DNA of 27,915 nucleotides from JAZNQL01 sp045590155 (GCA_045590155.1 JAZNQL010000043.1:1-27915); one strand, 5' to 3'. Counted from the stretch's first letter, positions 8,168 through 16,256 are shown. Numbers and translations: made by a program. Notes: a model not told the origin generated them from the letters alone.

Positions 8168-9333
8168 TGTATCTCTTCTCCTTCTGCTAACACTTTTTTT
8201 ATATTTATATCATCATCAAATATTACAAGGTCTGCTATAAAGCCTTTTTCAAGACTTCCTCTGCCCGAAAGGCCCATTACACGGGCTGGGGTTTTTGTCA
8301 TCATTTTTATTGAGTCGCAAAGCGGAATCTTTGCCTTATGGTAAACTGTTTTTAAAAGCCTGTCGCTTGTTGCTATACTGCCTGCAAAGGAGGACATATC
8401 CGGCAAATATGCAACATCATCCTTTTTTATAATGCACTCAAGACCGTCTCTTTTACTGCCGAGTATAGCTTTTTCCATATCTGTGCCTGCCGCTCTCATA
8501 GAGTCGGTAATAAGGCATATTCTGTCGGGTCCTTTTACTTTATAAACAAGTTGCAAAAGCTCTACCGGCAAATGGGATCCATCGGCTATAAGCTCTACTG
8601 TAATTTCATCCTCTAAAAGCGAAGCTTCAACCGCCCCACCCCTTCTGTAAAGGTTCCTTCTTACAACTCCATTCATACTGGAATAAAGATGGGTTGCAAC
8701 ATTGCAACCAAGAGGCAAAACTTCTTTAATATCGTCGTACAAAGCGTCGGTATGTGCAAACGAAGCCACAAGTCCTCTTTCCTTTAAGTAGATGCAAAGC
8801 TCTTTTGCGCCCGAAAGCTCAGGGGCAAAGCTTATGCGCTTTAAAGTTCCTTTTTCGGTTTCGTAAAATTCAGAATATTCCTCCTCTTTCGGAGTGCGGA
8901 TATATTCGGGGTTTTGCGCGCCGCTCATAGATGGTGCGCAATAAGGTCCTTCAAGATGCGCCCCCGCAATATGCGGAAAGCCTTTTTTGTTTTCCTTCAT
9001 GGCCTCTGCTACATTTTTTATAAATAAAAGGATTTCTTCCCTTGAACCAGAAACCGATGTTGGATAAATACTTGTTGTACCGTGCTTTGCGTGGGTGTAT
9101 GCTGCATTTAAAACAGCTTCCTTTGTGCCGTCGGAAAAATCGTCTCCTCCTGCTCCGTGACTATGTATTTCAACAAAGCCGGGCGAAACATAATCTCCCT
9201 CGGCATCAATTTCAATGTCAAAAGGAAGGTTTTCTTCACTTATCTCCTTGATTTTGCCGTCTTCTATGTAGAGGTTTTTCCCTTTTATAAGCTCATCTGT
9301 AACCAAAATTGCATTGGATATTTTTGTTATCAC
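8158..9333 (-). CDS. nagA: N-acetylglucosamine-6-phosphate deacetylase (GTG start)
   Basis: 391 residues from the chosen start. It removes acetate from GlcNAc-6-phosphate before NagB acts. Amidohydrolase-type motifs are present: VEIHSHGAGGDDF (metal-binding His pair), GAHLEGPY (Glu ligand), SFAHTDA and ATHLYSSMN (His ligands), and LITDSMRAAG (catalytic Asp). An upstream in-frame ATG at 9366 would add 11 residues, but the promoter's -10 (TATAAT, 9363-9358) overlaps that ATG. Transcription would therefore begin downstream of it. The GTG at 9333 has AAGGAGG at 8 bp and is the real start, leaving a leader of only about 17 nt. NagA and NagB form the amino-sugar operon, probably controlled by the divergent AraC-type gene. 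Confidence 0.93.
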   Translation of the reverse strand: MITKISNAILVTDELIKGKNLYIEDGKIKEISEENLPFDIEIDAEGDYVSPGFVEIHSHGAGGDDFSDGTKEAVLNAAYTHAKHGTTSIYPTSVSGSREEILLFIKNVAEAMKENKKGFPHIAGAHLEGPYCAPSMSGAQNPEYIRTPKEEEYSEFYETEKGTLKRISFAPELSGAKELCIYLKERGLVASFAHTDALYDDIKEVLPLGCNVATHLYSSMNGVVRRNLYRRGGAVEASLLEDEITVELIADGSHLPVELLQLVYKVKGPDRICLITDSMRAAGTDMEKAILGSKRDGLECIIKKDDVAYLPDMSSFAGSIATSDRLLKTVYHKAKIPLCDSIKMMTKTPARVMGLSGRGSLEKGFIADLVIFDDDINIKKVLAEGEEIQWK

Positions 9334-9357
9334 GCAAAACTCCTCCTTGACAATTCT

Positions 9358-9386
9358 ATTATACAATGTTAAAATATCTTTGTAAA
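9358..9386 (-). promoter_or_regulatory. nagAB promoter
   Basis: On the minus strand: TTTACA (9386-9381), a 17-bp spacer, then a perfect TATAAT (9363-9358). The inferred start of transcription is near 9350, about 17 nt before the GTG of nagA. This site excludes the upstream ATG at 9366 as a start. Confidence 0.8.
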
Positions 9387-9401
9387 TGGATTTTTTTATG
9401 A

Positions 9402-9413
9402 TTGTTTAGACAA
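9402..9413. promoter_or_regulatory. Imperfect palindrome between nagA and the AraC-type gene
   Basis: TTGTTTAGACAA is a near-palindrome (10 of 12 positions symmetric) about 15 bp upstream of the nagA -35 element. From memory it matches 9 of 12 positions of the NagR/YvoA (GntR family) operator core TGGTCTAGACCA. Its location in the shared regulatory gap suggests an activator or repressor site, but no NagR gene is in the window. Confidence 0.3.
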
Positions 9414-9489
9414 AATTATACTTATGCAAGGTTAAATTTCCCTGTTTTTTGGATAATATTAACTAAAGCATTAAAATTTAGGAGTTTTT

Positions 9490-10296
9490 ATGGAGAGTTT
9501 ACTGCCAAGAATAAACGATTTAAGTCTTTCAGTGTATGACGTGTTATTATATGTACCTCCCCTTGCCACTGCCTGGCGCGGGGATCCAAAAGGCCATATT
9601 GGGCTTATGGATGCGTTTTTTTATGTTGTAAAGGGCAAATGTTTTCTTAAAATAGAAGACAAAATCTGCGTTTTAAAAGAGGGCGAGCTTGCTTTTTTGC
9701 CCAAAGGAAGAATGAGAACCTATACCCGCATATCAGAAGATTTCGGACTTTATGAAATTCTTTTTTCGGCAAAAACCGGCTCAATAGACCTTTTCCCTTT
9801 TCTTGGGATTTACGAGGGCGGTGCAGTTTGTCCCTCGCCCGAAAAAACAAAAAAGCTTTTTGAATCTTCTCTTCGTTACGAGCACAACAAAAGCGGACTT
9901 TTCGATATAAAGGCACTTGCAAATCTTGCATGTATAATAGAAGAATATATTGTTTTGCGTTCAGAGGCAGAGTCTGTGCAAAAGCCGTTTTTTGAGGTGG
10001 TTGAATATATGAGAAAAAACGCACAGAAAAAAATAACTTTGGAAGAGCTTGCAAAGCTTGCTTTTATGCAACCCACATATTTTATAAAAAAATTCCGTGA
10101 AGCTTACGCTGCATCTCCAATGGAATATTGTGCAAATCTTAAGCTTTACGAGGCTATGAGCCTCCTTGCAGGCGGTCACGATAAAATTGATTCAGTTTCA
10201 AAATCGGTCGGATTTTCTGATTCTGCATATTTTTCACGCTTTTTTAAAAAGCATACAGGGCTTTCGCCAATAGAATACAGAGCAATCTTTAAATAA
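9490..10296 (+). CDS. AraC family transcriptional regulator
   Basis: 268 residues. The N-terminal half is a cupin-like sensor (DAFFYVVKGKCFLKI, then VLKEGELAFLPKGRMRTY at about 53-84). The C-terminal 100 residues hold the two helix-turn-helix motifs of AraC/XylS proteins: ITLEELAKLAFMQPTYFIKKFRE and the conserved VGFSDSAYFSRFFKKHTGLSPIEYR. GGAG lies 6 bp before the ATG. It is divergent from nagAB across a 156-bp gap, which is the usual layout for a local activator, so sensing of an amino sugar or a derivative is likely but unproven. Its own promoter is unclear; GATAAT at 9452-9457 is one -10 candidate without a good -35. Confidence 0.9.
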   Translation: MESLLPRINDLSLSVYDVLLYVPPLATAWRGDPKGHIGLMDAFFYVVKGKCFLKIEDKICVLKEGELAFLPKGRMRTYTRISEDFGLYEILFSAKTGSIDLFPFLGIYEGGAVCPSPEKTKKLFESSLRYEHNKSGLFDIKALANLACIIEEYIVLRSEAESVQKPFFEVVEYMRKNAQKKITLEELAKLAFMQPTYFIKKFREAYAASPMEYCANLKLYEAMSLLAGGHDKIDSVSKSVGFSDSAYFSRFFKKHTGLSPIEYRAIFK

Positions 10297-10312
10297 AAAT
10301 GTCCAGACCTCA

Positions 10313-10345
10313 AAAAAGGCGGTGTAAAATTACACCGCCTTTTTA
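10313..10345. terminator. Bidirectional terminator between the AraC-type gene and asp23
   Basis: An 11-bp perfect stem, AAGGCGGTGTA paired with TACACCGCCTT, around a 4-nt loop. It is flanked by A6 on the left and T5 on the right, so it can end transcription from both convergent genes. Confidence 0.9.
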
Positions 10346-10741
10346 TTATTCCTGTGTTTCGGGAACTATTTCTTCCGCCGTTTCCTCATCTTTAGGAATG
10401 TTTACTCCGTCAATATGAACATTTACTCTTTCAACCTCAAGTCCTGTCATATTTTCAAGCTCTTCCTTGACTCTTTCCTGAATCTTCCATGCAACCTCGG
10501 GAATTTTTATTCCGTACTTAACTATTACATGAATGTCAACTATTACTTTTCCTTCTTTAACTTCTGCCTTTATTCCCTTTGAAGCATTTTTCTTTGTGCC
10601 TAAAATCTCTGCTATTCCGCTTGTTATGGCAGAGCCGCCCATCGAATATACTCCTTCTATTTCACTTGTTGCAATACCCGATATTATAGCTATAACTTCA
10701 TCAGAAATTTTTACATTTCCCATGTTTTCTTTATTTTCCAT
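10346..10741 (-). CDS. Asp23/Gls24 family protein (YqhY-like)
   Basis: 131 residues. The Asp23/Gls24 core is clear: VKISDEVIAIISGIATSEIEGVYSMGG at about 10-36 and VIVDIHVIVKYGIKIPEVAWKIQERVKEELENMTGLEVERVNVHIDGV at about 68-115. The last 15 residues form an acidic tail. In Bacillus subtilis the homologue YqhY lies just downstream of the spoIIIA cluster and the acc genes and affects fatty-acid synthesis; here it follows spoIIIAH directly, with accB and accC absent. A GTG at 10750 would add three residues, but the AGGTG is placed 7 bp before the ATG at 10741, which I take as the start. It may be read through from the spoIIIA operon. Confidence 0.88.
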   Translation of the reverse strand: MENKENMGNVKISDEVIAIISGIATSEIEGVYSMGGSAITSGIAEILGTKKNASKGIKAEVKEGKVIVDIHVIVKYGIKIPEVAWKIQERVKEELENMTGLEVERVNVHIDGVNIPKDEETAEEIVPETQE

Positions 10742-10813
10742 TCTATTCACACCTTTCTTGTCTTAATTGTACCATAAGTTTTTAATCTTCGCAATACATT
10801 ATCAAAAATTTTT

Positions 10814-11317
10814 TCAGGCGGCTTCAACCACCTTTATGTTGTTAGGCTCTGCCCCTGTTTTTTCCTGCACAAGGCTTACTATTACGGCAACGCTTTCGCT
10901 TGTAAGCTTTTGCTCGCTTTTTACTATCACGTTTACACCTGTGTCAGAAATGTAAACCATGGCATCCAAAAAGCCTTTGGCTTTAATCTGGGTTTCTATT
11001 TCGTTTTCAATTCCTGTGCGGGTTGCGATTTTTTGTATTTCCTCTCTTGCCTGGGCGATTGTTTCTTCTCCGCTTGCCTCATCATAAACTATTTCGTTTA
11101 AAACCTCTATACTGTCAGAACGGCTTACTTCTCTGTCAAATCGTGCCTCGTCAAAAAAGTTTGCGGTTTCTTCTACAAGCTGAACACTTCCTATCGGATT
11201 TGAAGCCGTAATTTCTTCTTCTGCAGTTTTTTTATAGCTCCAGTTTGCATACCCTGCCATTCCCAAAAGCAATGCAAGACCTATAACCGTTACCTGTTTT
11301 CTTTTAATTATTATCAT
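10814..11317 (-). CDS. spoIIIAH: Stage III sporulation protein AH
   Basis: 167 residues. SpoIIIAH is the mother-cell membrane protein that pairs with forespore SpoIIQ across the intermembrane space to form part of the feeding-tube channel. The N-terminus has a basic start then one membrane segment (VTVIGLALLLGMAGYANW), and the C-terminal domain from about residue 75 (TRTGIENEIETQIKAKGFLDAMVYI, VIVKSEQKLTSESVAVIVSLV) is the YscJ/FliF-like ring-building fold. Of two ATGs, the one at 11323 overlaps the spoIIIAG stop but has the AAAGGAG only 1 bp away. The ATG at 11317 has 7-bp spacing and is preferred. Confidence 0.93.
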   Translation of the reverse strand: MIIIKRKQVTVIGLALLLGMAGYANWSYKKTAEEEITASNPIGSVQLVEETANFFDEARFDREVSRSDSIEVLNEIVYDEASGEETIAQAREEIQKIATRTGIENEIETQIKAKGFLDAMVYISDTGVNVIVKSEQKLTSESVAVIVSLVQEKTGAEPNNIKVVEAA

Positions 11318-11319
11318 CT

Positions 11320-11781
11320 TCATACTCCTTTAAACACTCCTATACTTTTAGATGAAAGTCCCGTAAGCGCCGATACCGCTTTTAATACATTCGTTCTTAC
11401 TGCCGAGCTTGCCCCGCCCTCACATATAACCACAATTCCCTGTATCTGGGGCATATTTTCGTACAATATAACCTCGCCGGAATTTACAAATGCAATCTCT
11501 TCCTCTTTTCGTTCGTTATCTTCTGTTATGTTTTTTGCCAAAACCTTTTCGGATGTTTTTTTGTAATTTACTATTACATCTGTTTTTCCTACCCCTGCCA
11601 TTTGGGAAAGAGTTTTTTCTAGTCTTTCTTCAAAATCGGGGACGTCAGGGCTTTTTTGCTTTACCTTTTCTTCTTTCGGCAACGAAGATACAAAAAGCAT
11701 TATTACTGCTATAATCAGTATTACATAAAGCCACTTTTTATTCTTTTTTTGTGCAAAAAAATCACTCAATTTTAATATCAT
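11320..11781 (-). CDS. spoIIIAG: Stage III sporulation protein AG
   Basis: 153 residues with one N-terminal membrane segment (WLYVILIIAVIMLFVSSL, about 18-35) and a periplasm-side ring domain. SpoIIIAG forms the large ring of the SpoIIIA-SpoIIQ channel. The C-terminal VVICEGGASSAVRTNVLKAVSALTGL is characteristic of the family. A TTG at 11796 opens the frame earlier, but it lies inside the TTGGAG that forms the ribosome site for the ATG at 11781 (9-bp spacing), so the ATG is chosen. The gene overlaps the end of spoIIIAF by 20 bases. Confidence 0.92.
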   Translation of the reverse strand: MILKLSDFFAQKKNKKWLYVILIIAVIMLFVSSLPKEEKVKQKSPDVPDFEERLEKTLSQMAGVGKTDVIVNYKKTSEKVLAKNITEDNERKEEEIAFVNSGEVILYENMPQIQGIVVICEGGASSAVRTNVLKAVSALTGLSSKSIGVFKGV

Positions 11782-12160
11782 ACCTTGATACTCCAAGCTC
11801 TTGTGTTATAAATTTTACCGTGTCGTTACCGCTTTTGCCGTAAAGAATTACTTTTTCTATTCTCCCGTCAGGGGCTATGCTTACCTTTGATTTTATTCCC
11901 TCTATTGTACTTATCCGGCTTTCGGCAGTTTTTTCTGCCTCGGCAAGTATTTTTTCCTGTGCCTCCTGTTCAAAATCCACATAAAATTTTGGAATAATTT
12001 CTTCTATGTCGGTACCAAAAAGCGGAATTATAAGCATTCCCGTTAAAATAATACCTATTATTGATGCTGCATATTTTTTTATGCTTCCTTCAGGAAGAAT
12101 CGCCTCGCAAAGTGCCGCCGAAAGTGCAGCCGCCAAAAACGTGATTATATATTGCTTCAT
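11762..12160 (-). CDS. spoIIIAF: Stage III sporulation protein AF
   Basis: 132 residues. Two N-terminal membrane segments (YIITFLAAALSAALCEAIL and YAASIIGIILTGMLIIPLF) precede a soluble domain that ends IEKVILYGKSGND and FITQELGVSRYDIKIE, the SpoIIIAF layout. The open frame extends 47 codons upstream into spoIIIAE, but a GGAGG 4 bp upstream and an ATGA overlap with the spoIIIAE stop mark the ATG at 12160. It is part of the mother-cell channel complex; its precise task is not settled even in Bacillus. Confidence 0.92.
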   Translation of the reverse strand: MKQYIITFLAAALSAALCEAILPEGSIKKYAASIIGIILTGMLIIPLFGTDIEEIIPKFYVDFEQEAQEKILAEAEKTAESRISTIEGIKSKVSIAPDGRIEKVILYGKSGNDTVKFITQELGVSRYDIKIE

Positions 12161-13218
12161 AGTCCTCCAGCCTTTATAAGTATTGAAAGGGATATTATTG
12201 AAGATACCCCAGATGCCGCCATCATTCCTATAAAAATTTTTAAAGTATCTGCCGTTTCGTTTAATAAAGACCCTATCTTTTTCCCCGATACAACCTCGCA
12301 AAGCGCCGCCGATAAACTATATATGACTATTACTGCCGCCATTTTGATTATGGGGTACAAAATTATTGCCAAAATAAGAAGTATTCCCGCCGCACCCGCT
12401 GTATTTTTAATTATAGCACTGCTGCCTGCTATGGCTTCGGCGGCATCGGACAAAATTCCGCCCAAAACAGGAATTCCCGAGCTTGCCGCAAACTTAACAC
12501 CTTTTTGAACTGCGGCATCCAGACTTCCCGAGGCAAACCCTCCTGCTCCTATTATGGTGCAAAAAATTGTTTGCGAGCCGCACACAAGCCACATTGCGCT
12601 CTTTCTTAAAAGCGATGCAAGGCTTTTTAGAGGAAACCTCTCGCTTATTCCTCCCACAACCGATAAAGCAAATGAAAGAAACAGTGCACGGACCCCTATA
12701 TAGCTCATAATATAGCTTGCTATTGTTCCCGACACTAAAATAGGCGCGCAAAGACCTGCCGAATTTACTGCCCCTCCCGCCGCAAGAAGTACGCCAAAAC
12801 AGGGGATTGCGGCACTCATAAATATGCTTGTATTTTTTATTGCCCCTTCTGCAAGCTGTGCTATCTGGGCAAAAGAGGTACAGCATATCCCTGCAACTGT
12901 TACCGAGCATATTAAAAAGGCTGTTTTTTCTGCCCCTTCTTCAAAGCCCGAAACAATGCTGTATAGAACTGCAGTTAAAAATACTGCCAGTGCACTTTTT
13001 GATGCGGTTTTTATGTCTTTTATAAATATATTAACAACATTTTCCCAAATTGTAGATATTTTTTGTTCTTTTGGATTATCTATAATATCCCTAAAATCAA
13101 AGTCGCCAAAAATTTCGGTTGCACTTTGTGTGTCAACCCCGTCTGCCGCATCATAAATATCGGCAGACACCGAAAGGGGAATACAAAACAAAAAAAGAAA
13201 TATAAAAAATCTTCTCAC
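12157..13218 (-). CDS. spoIIIAE: Stage III sporulation protein AE
   Basis: 353 residues. A cleavable-type signal peptide (FFIFLFLFCIPLSVSA, cut likely near residue 19) is followed by a soluble stretch and then six to eight membrane helices. The signature VGGISERFPLKSLASLLRKSAMW is present near residue 187. SpoIIIAE is the polytopic, permease-like subunit of the feeding-tube complex. The ATG overlaps the spoIIIAD stop by 4 bases. Confidence 0.93.
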   Translation of the reverse strand: MRRFFIFLFLFCIPLSVSADIYDAADGVDTQSATEIFGDFDFRDIIDNPKEQKISTIWENVVNIFIKDIKTASKSALAVFLTAVLYSIVSGFEEGAEKTAFLICSVTVAGICCTSFAQIAQLAEGAIKNTSIFMSAAIPCFGVLLAAGGAVNSAGLCAPILVSGTIASYIMSYIGVRALFLSFALSVVGGISERFPLKSLASLLRKSAMWLVCGSQTIFCTIIGAGGFASGSLDAAVQKGVKFAASSGIPVLGGILSDAAEAIAGSSAIIKNTAGAAGILLILAIILYPIIKMAAVIVIYSLSAALCEVVSGKKIGSLLNETADTLKIFIGMMAASGVSSIISLSILIKAGGL

Positions 13219-13595
13219 GGTATAATACTCACCACCGTTTCAAACAGCGATTTTATAACAGGCAGGGCAAGTGAAAGCAAAATGATTTTTCCGCCCATTT
13301 CAAGCTTTGCGGCAAGAGCGCTCTCTCCTGCATCACGGCAAAGCTCGCCGCCGTATTTTACTATAAAGGCTATACCAAGCACCTTTATTACAAGCTCCAT
13401 CCCTGAAAGTTTTGCACTTTCTGCCACACTTTTAAGACTTTGTGCAAAATCGGAAAAGTAGGGGAATGATATTGCCGCTATAATACACCCTGCAATAAGA
13501 CTTACCAAAAATGCAAAGCTCTTGTTATATTCTTTTAAATATATTGCCATTACCGAAGCCGCAAGAGCTATGGCTATGATTCTTAAAATATCCAT
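13215..13595 (-). CDS. spoIIIAD: Stage III sporulation protein AD
   Basis: 126 residues, the normal size, with three to four membrane segments (ILRIIAIALAASVMAIYL near the start and a hydrophobic C-terminus). The middle KVLGIAFIVKYGGELCRDAGESALAAKLEMGGKIILL is strongly characteristic of SpoIIIAD. Its start codon shares one base with the spoIIIAC stop, so the two are coupled. Confidence 0.93.
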   Translation of the reverse strand: MDILRIIAIALAASVMAIYLKEYNKSFAFLVSLIAGCIIAAISFPYFSDFAQSLKSVAESAKLSGMELVIKVLGIAFIVKYGGELCRDAGESALAAKLEMGGKIILLSLALPVIKSLFETVVSIIP

Positions 13596-13789
13596 TAAAG
13601 TCCGAAAAGGCTTTTTACCGTACCAAATAAATCGCTTATCTGCCTTACCACTATAAAAAGAACAACAGTAAGCCCTGCCAATGTTGTGAGCATTGCCTGT
13701 TCTTCACGCCCTGAACGTGTAAGCAGTTGGTTTAACACCGAAACGATTATTCCTATTGCCGCTACCTTAAAAATTAAATCAACGTCCAT
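13595..13789 (-). CDS. spoIIIAC: Stage III sporulation protein AC
   Basis: 64 residues, two membrane helices: FKVAAIGIIVSVLNQLL and MLTTLAGLTVVLFIVV, with the family motif SGREEQAMLTTLAG between them. The open frame runs 43 codons further upstream into spoIIIAB, but GAGG 5 bp before the ATG at 13789 and the usual length of 64-68 residues fix the start there. Confidence 0.93.
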   Translation of the reverse strand: MDVDLIFKVAAIGIIVSVLNQLLTRSGREEQAMLTTLAGLTVVLFIVVRQISDLFGTVKSLFGL

Positions 13790-13797
13790 TTTTACCT

Positions 13798-14268
13798 CTA
13801 AATAAATACTATTACTACCACCGCCCCACACAAAACTCCCCCTACGGCATAAAGCTTTGACAGGCGTGATACATTTTTTACCGCTTCTTCTTTTAATGCT
13901 TCTATATTCTTTCGGCACAAAAGAGCATTTTTTATTTGCCCTTCCTTATCCTGTGCCGAAAGGCCCTCTCCAAAAATCTGCAGTACCTTTCTTTCGGGAC
14001 TATCTATACTAAATCCCTCCAGGGCATCCAAAAAACCTTTTGTTCCCTTTTCCTCCAATAGTTTGCCTGCCTTGCAAAAAAGAGGACTTTCGGTACATGA
14101 AAGTGCCTCGGGCAAGGGCAGGCTTGCGGCAGAAACCGCATTTTCAAAGCTTAAAAGAGCTTTTTCTGCTTCGCTTAAAAACTGTACCCGCCTTTTTAAG
14201 TCTTCTGCCTTTAAAATGCCCCAAAGCGAAACAGCACAAAAAATTATAATCAACGATATAAATTTCAT
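13798..14268 (-). CDS. spoIIIAB: Stage III sporulation protein AB
   Basis: 156 residues with one hydrophobic segment at each end and a helical cytoplasmic middle, similar to type II secretion F-domain proteins, as known for SpoIIIAB. LGTILKAE-like LWGILKAEDLKRRVQFLSEAE opens the soluble part and LSKLYAVGGVLCGAVVVIVFI closes the protein. The first base of its ATG is shared with the spoIIIAA stop codon. It belongs to the ATPase-side assembly of the channel. Confidence 0.92.
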   Translation of the reverse strand: MKFISLIIIFCAVSLWGILKAEDLKRRVQFLSEAEKALLSFENAVSAASLPLPEALSCTESPLFCKAGKLLEEKGTKGFLDALEGFSIDSPERKVLQIFGEGLSAQDKEGQIKNALLCRKNIEALKEEAVKNVSRLSKLYAVGGVLCGAVVVIVFI

Positions 14269-15122
14269 CAGTATATCCTTTCGATTTTCCCGATAGGTTT
14301 ACCTAAAACTATTATGCGTTCAAAGGTTTTGTCGGCTAAAAGTGTGCCTATATCGCTTTTTTGTACGTCAGCTATATTTTTTGCGTGGTAAGAGCATATA
14401 ACGCAAACTCCGCACCTTACAAGCTTTTTTATGCACAAAGCATCCTCTGTACCGCCAAGCTCGTCGGTTATTATAACCTCGGGTGCCATTGACCTTAACA
14501 GCATTAGTGCTCCCTCTGTTTTAGGTCCTGTAAAAACATCGGTAAAGGGTCCTACGTCAAGAGAAGGTGTCCCTTTATGCACTGCCGCTATTTCTCCGCG
14601 CTCGTCACAAATACCGACCCTTATTCCGCTATTTGAAAGCTGCCTTGCAATATCCCTTAAAAGAGTGGTTTTACCACACCCTGGCGGGGATATAATAAGA
14701 GTATTCGGAAGACTTTTTAAAAGAGGCATAACCTCGTCTGCCGCACCCTTTATCTGGTGTGCTATTCGCAGATTTATCGAGCTTACTTCCCGTATACTTT
14801 TTATTTTTTCTCCCTCTTTTACCGCTCTGCCCGAAACTCCTGCCCTGTGCCCGCCCTCCAAAGATAAAAAGCCTTGACGCAGACTTTCCTGCTCGGAATA
14901 AACAGAGCCTCTGCTCATTTTTTCTAATGTTTTGTTAATAATATCCGCCGTTACTAAAATCCCCTTCGAATAAGACAGCCCATTTTCGTCCAAAAAATAT
15001 GCCCTGTCCGAAACAACGCTTAAAGGTGCGCCTGCACAAAGCCTTATTTCGCGCACATTTTCCATATTAAGTTTTGAAACTGCCGAGCTTATATCGCTTG
15101 GGAAATAATCTTGAATTCTCAT
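14268..15122 (-). CDS. spoIIIAA: Stage III sporulation protein AA, ATPase
   Basis: 284 residues, first gene of the operon. SpoIIIAA is the secretion-type ATPase thought to power the mother-cell channel during engulfment. Walker A is PPGCGKTT at residues 146-153 and Walker B is VIITDE at 216-221, with CDERGEIAAVHKG between them. Bacillus SpoIIIAA is slightly longer at the N-terminus. The ATG has no recognisable ribosome binding site (the bases before it are AT-rich, GTATAAAAT), which is unusual in this window. I cannot identify a convincing sigma-E promoter by eye, although the operon is sigma-E-dependent in studied species. Confidence 0.93.
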   Translation of the reverse strand: MRIQDYFPSDISSAVSKLNMENVREIRLCAGAPLSVVSDRAYFLDENGLSYSKGILVTADIINKTLEKMSRGSVYSEQESLRQGFLSLEGGHRAGVSGRAVKEGEKIKSIREVSSINLRIAHQIKGAADEVMPLLKSLPNTLIISPPGCGKTTLLRDIARQLSNSGIRVGICDERGEIAAVHKGTPSLDVGPFTDVFTGPKTEGALMLLRSMAPEVIITDELGGTEDALCIKKLVRCGVCVICSYHAKNIADVQKSDIGTLLADKTFERIIVLGKPIGKIERIY

Positions 15123-15166
15123 ATTTTATACTATTACACTTTGTCCCATTTTAGAACAAGTTTGTC

Positions 15167-15195
15167 TTGTAACAAAAAAAGTTTTGTGCTAAAAT
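15167..15195 (+). promoter_or_regulatory. Promoter of tmcAL
   Basis: TTGTAA (15167-15172), a 17-bp spacer, then TAAAAT (15190-15195). The predicted start of transcription falls at about the ribosome site AGAGGTG (15201-15207), so the leader would be very short. Confidence 0.5.
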
Positions 15196-15212
15196 AAAAA
15201 AGAGGTGATTTT

Positions 15213-16256
15213 TTGAAAACTGCTGCAATAATAGCTGAATACAATCCTTTTCATAAGGGTCATTTATATCAAATAAAAAATACGCCCGCAGACTGCATTG
15301 TTGTTTTAATGAGCGGCGATTTTGTTCAGTGTGGCGAGCCCTCTGTGTACCCAAAGCACCAAAGAGCAAAGACGGCTCTTTTAAACGGAGCGGACCTTGT
15401 TTTGGAACTGCCCTGTCTTTATGCGCTTTCAGGTGCCGAGAGTTTTGCTCTTGGAGCAATAAAAACCTTAAATGCACTCTCAAGCATTGACTTTTTGTGC
15501 TTTGGCAGCGAAATGGGCGAAATTTTACCTTTAGAAAAAATTGCAGATGTTCTTATTTTAGAATCTCCAAAGTTTAAAGAAACTTTGCAGCAACACCTTT
15601 TTGAAGGTTGTTCCTTTGCAGAGGCAAGAGAAGCGGCGCTTTGTGCCGAAGGTGCAGACCAAAACATAATAAAAACTCCCAACAACATTTTGGGAGTTGA
15701 ATATATAAAAGCTTTAAAAAACACACAAAGCAACATACAACCTTTTACAATAAAAAGGAATACCGAATTTAAAAGTGCACGAGAAATACGTGAAACTCTT
15801 TCGGACAGTGTTTCTTTTTCTGATTTTGAAAAAATGCTTTTGTATTCCCTCTCTTTCCCGTCAGTAGTTCCCTTTGATGGGGGCGACGGCGTTTGGGAAA
15901 GACTTTTGAAGGCAGATAAATCAAGCCTTTCGTCTCTTTTTGAAAGTGCAAAAAGCAAAAGACATACCATGGCAAGAATAAAAAGATGCGTTTTGCATAC
16001 TCTTTTACAAAATGATTTATCCCCTTTTACTAACCCTTCATATATCCGTGTACTCGCTTCAAACAAAAAGGGGACAGAATTTCTTTCTTCTGTTAAAAAA
16101 AGTGCAGCTTTGCCCATAATAACAAAACCCTCCGCATATAGTAACGCGGAGGATAAAATATGGCAGCTTGAAAATAAAGCAGCAGATATTTATTCGCTTG
16201 CGGCGGGGTTGCCTTTGGGACGAAATCTTAAAACCTCACCCTATATCTGCAAATAA
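15213..16256 (+). CDS. tmcAL: tRNA(Met) cytidine acetate ligase TmcAL (YlbM family), TTG start
   Basis: 347 residues. TmcAL activates acetate with ATP and acetylates the wobble cytidine (ac4C34) of elongator tRNA-Met. The nucleotidyltransferase motif AEYNPFHKGHLYQI is at residues 8-21, with the HxGH element, and VLMSGDFVQCGEPSVYPKHQRAKTAL follows, as expected. The protein is shorter than the roughly 390-415 residues of other members, with the loss in the C-terminal half; the ADIYSLA motif near the end is kept. TTG is the only start close to AGAGGTG (5-bp spacing). The 3' end overlaps convergent mtaB by 21 bases. Confidence 0.9.
   Translation: MKTAAIIAEYNPFHKGHLYQIKNTPADCIVVLMSGDFVQCGEPSVYPKHQRAKTALLNGADLVLELPCLYALSGAESFALGAIKTLNALSSIDFLCFGSEMGEILPLEKIADVLILESPKFKETLQQHLFEGCSFAEAREAALCAEGADQNIIKTPNNILGVEYIKALKNTQSNIQPFTIKRNTEFKSAREIRETLSDSVSFSDFEKMLLYSLSFPSVVPFDGGDGVWERLLKADKSSLSSLFESAKSKRHTMARIKRCVLHTLLQNDLSPFTNPSYIRVLASNKKGTEFLSSVKKSAALPIITKPSAYSNAEDKIWQLENKAADIYSLAAGLPLGRNLKTSPYICK

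Noticed and set aside
11762..12301. Longer 179-codon frame for spoIIIAF
   Set aside because: The first 47 codons overlap spoIIIAE; the GGAGG and the ATGA overlap mark the ATG at 12160.
10910..12508. Plus-strand open frames across the spoIIIA operon
   Set aside because: They are shadows of the minus-strand spoIIIA genes; no ribosome sites or recognisable products.
12494..12910. 138-codon minus-strand frame inside spoIIIAE
   Set aside because: It overlaps spoIIIAE in another frame and gives a low-complexity Cys-rich product with no family features.
13595..13918. Longer 107-codon frame for spoIIIAC
   Set aside because: The upstream part lies in spoIIIAB; the true protein is 64 residues with its own ribosome site.
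15419..16117. 232-codon minus-strand frame opposite tmcAL
   Set aside because: tmcAL has a clear catalytic motif on the other strand; this frame is its antisense shadow.
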